From: Bacteroidota bacterium
GTDB taxonomy: Bacteria > Bacteroidota > Ignavibacteria > Ignavibacteriales > Melioribacteraceae
Length of the DNA stretch: 11,124 nucleotides
Direction: 5' to 3'
Assembly (NCBI GenBank): GCA_021814855.1
Contig: JAKAHQ010000019.1
Coordinates: 1-11,124 of the forward strand
In this document: positions 6,594 to 11,124 of the stretch, piece after piece
How positions within the stretch are numbered: position 1 is the stretch's first letter
Layout of the letters: the number at the start of each line of letters is the position of its first letter
The notes under the pieces: model-generated
The model's database searches: none
What the model was told of the DNA's origin: nothing
Seen by the model: the letters and a program-made list of their open reading frames with translations, nothing else
Program-made: the position numbers and the translations under genes

Positions 6594-8003
6594 CTATTCT
6601 TTGCGTTCTAAATTCTCTTTGTCTATCCGCTCAAATGGAAAGAATATTCTCATTTGTGTCCCTTCGTTAACTTTGCTCAGGATGGATAGAGTGCCTCCAT
6701 GGTTTTCCACTGATCTTTTTGTTATTGATAAGCCCAAACCGGTGCCGGAAATATTTCCGACATTCTTCCCTCTATGAAACGGCTCGGTTAAATAAGGCAG
6801 GTCGTTTTCGGGAATGCCTATGCCCTCATCGCTGACCGCCAGTACAATGCCGCCTTTTTCTTCGCTTACCCGTACAATAACTTTTCCGCCTTCGGGGGAA
6901 TATTTTACGGCATTGGAAATAAGATTCGACGCAATTTGCGTGATCATTTTCTTGTCAAAATAAAACACGCGTTTTTTGGGGAGGTATTCATAAATAAAGT
7001 GTATGTTCGACGAAAGCGATAATGAAGCGTTTGAAATTCTATCGCTTAAAAGATCGTGCAGGTTCACTTTTTCAGGTGTAAATTTACCACGGTCTTGATC
7101 TTCCCGGTTTACTGTAAGAACGTCGTTGATCAATTCGGTCATGTATTCAACGGATTTTTGTATGTTGCCCAGGTACTGCATGTATTTATTTTCGGGCCAT
7201 TTGCGGCCGTACAGCTCCAGCAAATCGGCAGAAGCCAATATCGAGGTAAGCGGGGTTCTAAACTCGTGAGAAGCAACAGAAATGAATCTTGATTTCATTT
7301 GGCTTAATTCTTTTTCTTTTTTTAGCGCTTCTCTAACCTCTTTTTCTAAATTTTTTAGATTGGTTATATCGAGCATTATTCCAAGAATTCCTTCGATAGC
7401 ACCGTTGCTGTTGTAATAGGCGGAACGATAAAGGAGCATCTCGAACGAAGAACCAGTATAATTCTTAGTTGTTATTTCATAAGATTGATTCTGTCCGGTT
7501 GATAGCAGCTCATCGTCTTTTTGATCTACGAATTGCATAGCAAATTCGGATGGGATTTGAAAAATATTTTTCCCGATCAATTCTTCCCGCTTCAGCCCGA
7601 CGAAATTTTCGTACGCTTTGTTGCAGCCGCGGAATTGTTTTTTCGTATCGCGTATGAAAATAGGATTGGGGATTGTATCGAGCAGTGTATTTAAAAATGT
7701 TACCTGATCTTGAATTTTTCCTTCGGCTAATTTTAATTTTTCAAGTTCGTCCTGTAGGCGCCTGTTCACATTATCAAGCTCCCTCGTTCTTTTTTCAACA
7801 AGGTTTTCAAGTTGAGTTCTGTATTCGTCAAGTTGTTTTTCGGCATTCCGCCGTTCGGTAATATCCCTGGCTACCCCGACAAGGGCATACGCCTGGCCGT
7901 TTTCATTTAATACATTTGACGTAGTTAGATAAATTGGTAGCTCTGAGCCGTCTTTCCGAACATTGATTAGTTCCCCAGACCAGCCGCCTCCAATTGTTCC
8001 CAA
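6594..8003 (-). CDS. Catalytic half of the interrupted kinase: end of PAS6, PAS7, HisKA, HATPase
   Basis: A 469-codon piece read from TTG 8003. Residues 1-50 are only the C-terminal half of a PAS domain (GGWSGELINVRKDGSELPIY, then GVARDITERR). A helical linker follows at about 52-98, then a complete PAS at about 100-215. The HisKA domain has H-box SHEFRTPL with phospho-acceptor H246. The HATPase has N-box NLISNAVKYSP (N360-P370), G1 DEGIGIP (392-398) and G2 GTGLGLSI (420-427). All catalytic motifs are intact. If made alone, it would be a soluble kinase without the membrane module and without PAS1-5. GGAGG lies eight bases before the TTG, so independent or reinitiated translation is credible. 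It ends with TAG, 90 bases before the LytTR regulator, its likely phospho-acceptor. Confidence 0.8.
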   Translation of the reverse strand: MGTIGGGWSGELINVRKDGSELPIYLTTSNVLNENGQAYALVGVARDITERRNAEKQLDEYRTQLENLVEKRTRELDNVNRRLQDELEKLKLAEGKIQDQVTFLNTLLDTIPNPIFIRDTKKQFRGCNKAYENFVGLKREELIGKNIFQIPSEFAMQFVDQKDDELLSTGQNQSYEITTKNYTGSSFEMLLYRSAYYNSNGAIEGILGIMLDITNLKNLEKEVREALKKEKELSQMKSRFISVASHEFRTPLTSILASADLLELYGRKWPENKYMQYLGNIQKSVEYMTELINDVLTVNREDQDRGKFTPEKVNLHDLLSDRISNASLSLSSNIHFIYEYLPKKRVFYFDKKMITQIASNLISNAVKYSPEGGKVIVRVSEEKGGIVLAVSDEGIGIPENDLPYLTEPFHRGKNVGNISGTGLGLSITKRSVENHGGTLSILSKVNEGTQMRIFFPFERIDKENLERKE

Positions 8004-8591
8004 TCTTATTTCCTCCAGAACCGGTTAAGGGTTTTTATTCGAATGCACTATGGAAATATTTTTCCCGATAAGCTCGCTCTCTTTGTAACCATACGTTTTT
8101 GTGAATGCCTCGTTGACATAGATAAGATCGTTATTCAAATCCGTAATACTTATTGCGTCTCCGGCGCTTTTAACCGCCTGGGCCAGGAGCTGTACTTTTT
8201 CCTCGGCTATTTTTCTATCCGTTATGTCAGTAGTAACTCCAACCAAAGCGTATATAGATCCTTTTTCGTCGTATAACGGGGAAGTGCTGAGGAAAATAGG
8301 AAAATGAGTTCCGTCCTTTTTTTTGTTGAGTAACTCTCCGGACCAACCGCCGTTCAATGTTCCTTTTCTAACCTCGTTAACTGTCGGCTCCGGTTCCAAT
8401 TCCGATCTGACAATTTTTATGTTTTGACCAAGTAATTCCTCTCTTGTATATCCGTATATTTTTAAGAATGCGTTATTAACAAAAAGCAGGTTTTGATTTA
8501 AATCCGTAATTGTAATACCCTCGCTTGTATTATGAATAGCGTGGACAAGCAGTTCCACTTTTTCTTCGGCTATTTTTCGGTCGGTTATATC
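7866..8591 (-). repeat. Tandem duplicated PAS units (PAS5 and PAS6 of the kinase)
   Basis: Two adjacent units of exactly 121 codons each (8229-8591 and 7866-8228) align without a gap, counting the internal stop as one position. By hand, about 68 of 121 positions are identical, including DITDRKIAEEKV at the start, GGWSGEL in the middle and YALVGV near the end. This indicates duplication of one PAS-plus-PAC unit. The duplication also provides the template that shows the internal TAA is a substitution and not a gene boundary. Confidence 0.8.
8012..8016 (-). promoter_or_regulatory. Internal Shine-Dalgarno sequence after the nonsense codon
   Basis: GGAGG on the minus strand, eight bases before TTG 8003 and nine bases after the TAA ends. 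The spacing suits ribosome reinitiation. The same bases encode Leu-Glu-Glu in the ancestral frame, so the match could be accidental. Confidence 0.45.
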
Positions 8592-10850
8592 GCGAAGTAC
8601 ATTCCGGTACTCTAAAACGTTCCAATCCTTGTCGCGTACAATTCTTGTAATTTGTTCAACCCAGTAAAAAGAGCCGTCTTTTTTTACCACTCGAAATTGT
8701 ATTGACGCGTCAATTGTCTCATCGTTAAGTTTATCCTGGTAAAATTTCATTACCCGATTGAAATCGCTTTTGTATATTATGATAAACGATGATTTTCCGA
8801 TGTAGAAATCGGCCGGGTTTCCAAAATGAGAAATTACATTGGGGCTAATGTAAATCGTTTTCCAATCCTTATTGCTTATATAAAAAACTTCGTTTATGCT
8901 TTCCACCAGATTCCGGTATTTCCGTTCGCTTTCTTTTAAAGCGATTTCGGCTTTTGTCCTTTCTGTAATATCTTCTACTGTTCCTTCATAATAAAGAACA
9001 TTGCCGGTCTCATCAAATATGCATTTGGCGTTTTCGCGTACCGTTACTGCGGTTCCATCTCTTCTTATCCATTGGGCTACCTGATCCGAAATATGGCCGT
9101 TGGACTCTATGGCTTGTTTAAATTTTTTCCTGTTATAAAAGTCTTTGTCGAACCCATCTCTTTCCAGATTTCTGTTTTCGAGTTCTTCAAAAGAATCGAA
9201 GCCCAGCATTCGTATAAGCGCGGGATTGGCAATTAATATTTTGCCGCCAGGTGTTGTTCTGTAAATTCCAATCAACGAATTTTCAAACAGGTCCCTATAC
9301 CTTCGTTCGCTCTTTATCAGTTCTTCTTCAATTTCTTTTTTGGGAGTAATATCGGCAACAAAACCTTCTATAAATTTACCGGCGTCGTTTATATTCCTTA
9401 TTATATGCGCAGTCAAATGAATCCAGATTAAGGAGCCGTTCTTCTTTTTCCATTTAAAATCGTGACTAAAATTACCGTAGCTATTTTCGTATTTATTTAA
9501 AAGAACGGTTCGTTCATTTTCGTCGTAATAAATATCCTTCAAGTTTACCTGTTTTACTTCTTCAACAAAATTGTAACCCAGGATCCGGGCAAAGGTTAGA
9601 TTGCTTATTATAATATTCCCGTCGAGATCGGCTACATAAATTCCAATCGGCGCAAAGTCAAAAATGCCTTTGTATTTCGATTCCGATTCTCGCATGGCAT
9701 TTTCAATGTTGATGCGAACATTTATCTCCGATCGCAGTGCAAAGTTGGATTCCTCAAGTTCCTTGGTTCGCTCTTGAACCTTCTCTTCAAGTTGTTTCTG
9801 AATGGATAAAAGTTCTTCCTCGGAGCGTTTTCGTTCGCGCAAATCCCTTATAATCAACAGAAAAAATTTTTCTTTGTTGGTCTGTCCGTATGTTATGGAA
9901 GGCACTATTGAAACCGGGATTTCGGTTTTATCCGATCTGATTAACCGGGTTTCAAATTCTTTGCCCGTAAACGTGTCTGCAGATAATTCTTTAAGAACCG
10001 AATCAGGCGGTATATAATTGATTACTTTTTTTCCGATCACTTCAACATCTTTGTAACCGGCTGCGGAAAGAAATGACTTATTGGCAATAACAATATCGCC
10101 GTGCTGATTTACAACCAATAAAAGATCTTCGACAGCTGAAAAAACCTTGCGAATCATTGCGAGCGCATCGGTTCTAAAGAAATTATTTTCATGCAAGGAT
10201 ATGGAAAGAAATGCCGCACCGATTAAAAACGAAAAGGAGTCGAGCGGAGGCAAACGATAACCCATTTGAGGCAGTAACCCGTTGGAAACGAAACCAGTTA
10301 AAGCCGGTAAAGAAATTCCAACTATCGTCAATAAAATATTTTTTCTCAGAATCCTGCTTTTTTGATTCGAGTAATATTTAATTAGTAGGAACAGCGCGGT
10401 AAAGTTGTAAAGAAGAAAAAGCAGAATAACGAGCAGCGGCAGCGATCCGGAGGCCGCCGTAAATTCCCAGCCGTAATATTCTTTACTTACGTTTTTGTAG
10501 AGGGCATCGGAAAAGAGATGAAATAAAGATATAACTGTTGACGGAAGGAACAAAAGTGTTTTTAGATACCGCGCGTCTAAAATATTATTGCCGGTTAAAT
10601 TTAAAACGAACAAAAGAAGTACTGCGCTAAAGAAAGGCCATATTAGAGAGGCCTTCAGCCAAAACATTGCAGTTTCTAAATCGGCGGCGGTCAGTCTAAA
10701 GTATTCGCAAAACGCCGTGTACGCCGTCATGAGCATTAATACGAAAAAAATTCTGTTGAGTTTATTCGATTGGCTTTGGGAATAAATTATTGTTCCAAGA
10801 AATACGGCAACAGGAACGTTTATAATATTAAGAAATGCGAACAGATTCAT
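8025..10850 (-). CDS. Sensor half of the interrupted kinase: 7TM-type membrane module plus five and a half PAS domains
   Basis: A 941-codon piece. Residues 1-225 hold about seven hydrophobic segments (roughly 5-24, 34-53, 63-86, 96-113, 136-158, 168-190, 203-222), resembling the histidine-kinase N-terminal 7TM module. PAS domains follow at about 229-345, 384-505, 513-633, 641-758 and 765-878. Most end in the PAC-type DIT(D/E)R motif, and a helical linker (EEKVQERTKELEESN) lies at 354-369. PAS6 begins at about 886 and is cut by TAA after KNP. Alone it has no H-box or ATPase and could not signal by phosphorylation; it might act as a decoy or pair with the catalytic half. ATG 10850 is six codons after an in-frame TAA, so the start cannot be much earlier. 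No strong ribosome site is seen. Confidence 0.85.
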   Translation of the reverse strand: MNLFAFLNIINVPVAVFLGTIIYSQSQSNKLNRIFFVLMLMTAYTAFCEYFRLTAADLETAMFWLKASLIWPFFSAVLLLFVLNLTGNNILDARYLKTLLFLPSTVISLFHLFSDALYKNVSKEYYGWEFTAASGSLPLLVILLFLLYNFTALFLLIKYYSNQKSRILRKNILLTIVGISLPALTGFVSNGLLPQMGYRLPPLDSFSFLIGAAFLSISLHENNFFRTDALAMIRKVFSAVEDLLLVVNQHGDIVIANKSFLSAAGYKDVEVIGKKVINYIPPDSVLKELSADTFTGKEFETRLIRSDKTEIPVSIVPSITYGQTNKEKFFLLIIRDLRERKRSEEELLSIQKQLEEKVQERTKELEESNFALRSEINVRINIENAMRESESKYKGIFDFAPIGIYVADLDGNIIISNLTFARILGYNFVEEVKQVNLKDIYYDENERTVLLNKYENSYGNFSHDFKWKKKNGSLIWIHLTAHIIRNINDAGKFIEGFVADITPKKEIEEELIKSERRYRDLFENSLIGIYRTTPGGKILIANPALIRMLGFDSFEELENRNLERDGFDKDFYNRKKFKQAIESNGHISDQVAQWIRRDGTAVTVRENAKCIFDETGNVLYYEGTVEDITERTKAEIALKESERKYRNLVESINEVFYISNKDWKTIYISPNVISHFGNPADFYIGKSSFIIIYKSDFNRVMKFYQDKLNDETIDASIQFRVVKKDGSFYWVEQITRIVRDKDWNVLEYRNVLRDITDRKIAEEKVELLVHAIHNTSEGITITDLNQNLLFVNNAFLKIYGYTREELLGQNIKIVRSELEPEPTVNEVRKGTLNGGWSGELLNKKKDGTHFPIFLSTSPLYDEKGSIYALVGVTTDITDRKIAEEKVQLLAQAVKSAGDAISITDLNNDLIYVNEAFTKTYGYKESELIGKNISIVHSNKNP

Positions 10851-11124
10851 CCATCGAACGCCGTCTTAAGTTTTTTGTTTTGCTTTCATCAAGCGGTTGT
10901 CTCATAAAAATAAACAATTCGCGTTAGTTTAGTTAAACACAAATTCAAAACCAATTATATGCCAGCCGTTATAATCTTTTTCATCGAACAAGGAATTAAA
11001 GATTAGTGATATTCAGCACACTGGCTAAATATATGCATATTAATAGGAAGATTAAAAATTCCAAGTTTTAGTTTATCCATTTCAACCCCGGGAAATTTGA
11101 CCAACCGCTTCATCAAATTCATTT
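10851..11124 (-). promoter_or_regulatory. Upstream region of the giant kinase
   Basis: 274 bases with no confident gene. On the minus strand a TATAAT hexamer (10954-10959) lies about 95 bases before the kinase ATG, but no matching -35 element was found at the right distance. The right edge may hold the last codons of a further minus-strand gene, but it is too short to judge. The kinase promoter is presumably here. Confidence 0.3.

Larger units (their letters stand above)
6594..10850 (-). pseudogene. Giant 7TM/multi-PAS sensor histidine kinase gene interrupted by one nonsense codon
   Basis: Taken together, the two pieces described separately form one continuous reading frame of 1419 codons, counting the internal TAA at 8025-8027 and the final TAG. 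The reading frame is identical on both sides, so no frameshift is needed. The seven codons between the TAA and the next TTG (PVLEEIR) continue the PAS fold. Aligned to the preceding PAS unit, the stop falls exactly on a glutamate in the EPEP stretch, with no gap. Complete architecture: 7TM-type membrane module, seven PAS domains, two helical linkers, HisKA, HATPase. Whether this is a true pseudogene, a split but working kinase, or a sequence error cannot be decided from the window. The rest of the frame shows no other damage, so the lesion looks recent. Confidence 0.75.

Noticed and set aside
8003..8025. Treating the two kinase pieces as two normal adjacent genes
   Set aside because: The second piece would begin in the middle of a PAS domain, the frame is continuous across the gap, and PAS5 aligns through the stop without an indel.
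10828..10905. A 25-codon frame (MRQPLDESKTKN...) overlapping the kinase start in another frame
   Set aside because: It has no ribosome site and no recognisable content; the overlap is probably accidental, although a leader role cannot be excluded.
10929..11012. Minus-strand fragment of 27 codons ending in DEKDYNGWHIIGFEFVFN and a TAA, upstream of the kinase
   Set aside because: The composition looks protein-like and could be the tail of a decayed gene, but it is very short, preceded by a stop, and has no clear start or ribosome site.
11082..11123. Possible last codons (NEFDEAVGQISRG then TGA) of another minus-strand gene at the right edge
   Set aside because: Only 13 codons are visible, and another frame is also open there (39 codons from ATG 11122). 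Nothing allows a choice.
1..11124. CRISPR array, tRNA/rRNA genes, insertion sequence or phage signs
   Set aside because: No regularly spaced repeats, no RNA gene signature, no transposase or integrase, and no flanking inverted repeats were seen.

Overview
All supportable genes in this window lie on the minus strand, so the layout reads from right to left. No rRNA, tRNA, CRISPR array or insertion sequence was seen. The moderately AT-rich composition, purine-rich AGGA/GGAG ribosome sites, very long multi-PAS kinases and a BtuB/CirA-type TonB receptor suggest a Gram-negative of the Bacteroidota/Chlorobiota-Ignavibacteriota side of the tree. That placement is an impression, not a demonstrated assignment.

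Right part (about 10850 to 5730): a giant membrane sensor histidine kinase. It has an N-terminal 7TM-type membrane module, seven PAS domains, then HisKA and HATPase. It is followed by a receiver-LytTR response regulator, its likely partner. The kinase reading frame is broken by one in-frame TAA inside the sixth PAS domain. The frame resumes at once without any shift, so this is one gene with a nonsense codon, currently readable as two pieces (941 and 469 codons). A good Shine-Dalgarno sequence and a TTG codon just after the stop could restart translation of the catalytic half.

Middle (5729 to 3860): a 279-bp intergenic stretch, then a soluble receiver-HisKA-HATPase protein packed tightly against cheW.

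Left part (3782 to 1): a TonB-dependent outer-membrane receptor, a YfiR-like (DUF4154) periplasmic protein, and a methyl-accepting chemotaxis protein cut off by the window edge. The MCP's periplasmic domain resembles CHASE8, the sensor domain of the diguanylate cyclase YfiN/TpbB, which YfiR represses in Pseudomonas. No GGDEF cyclase is present here.

The most interesting reading is that a YfiR-type periplasmic switch, coupled to an outer-membrane receptor, controls a chemoreceptor rather than a c-di-GMP synthase, with CheW carrying the signal to a CheA encoded elsewhere. This rests on domain resemblance plus gene order and is an inference.
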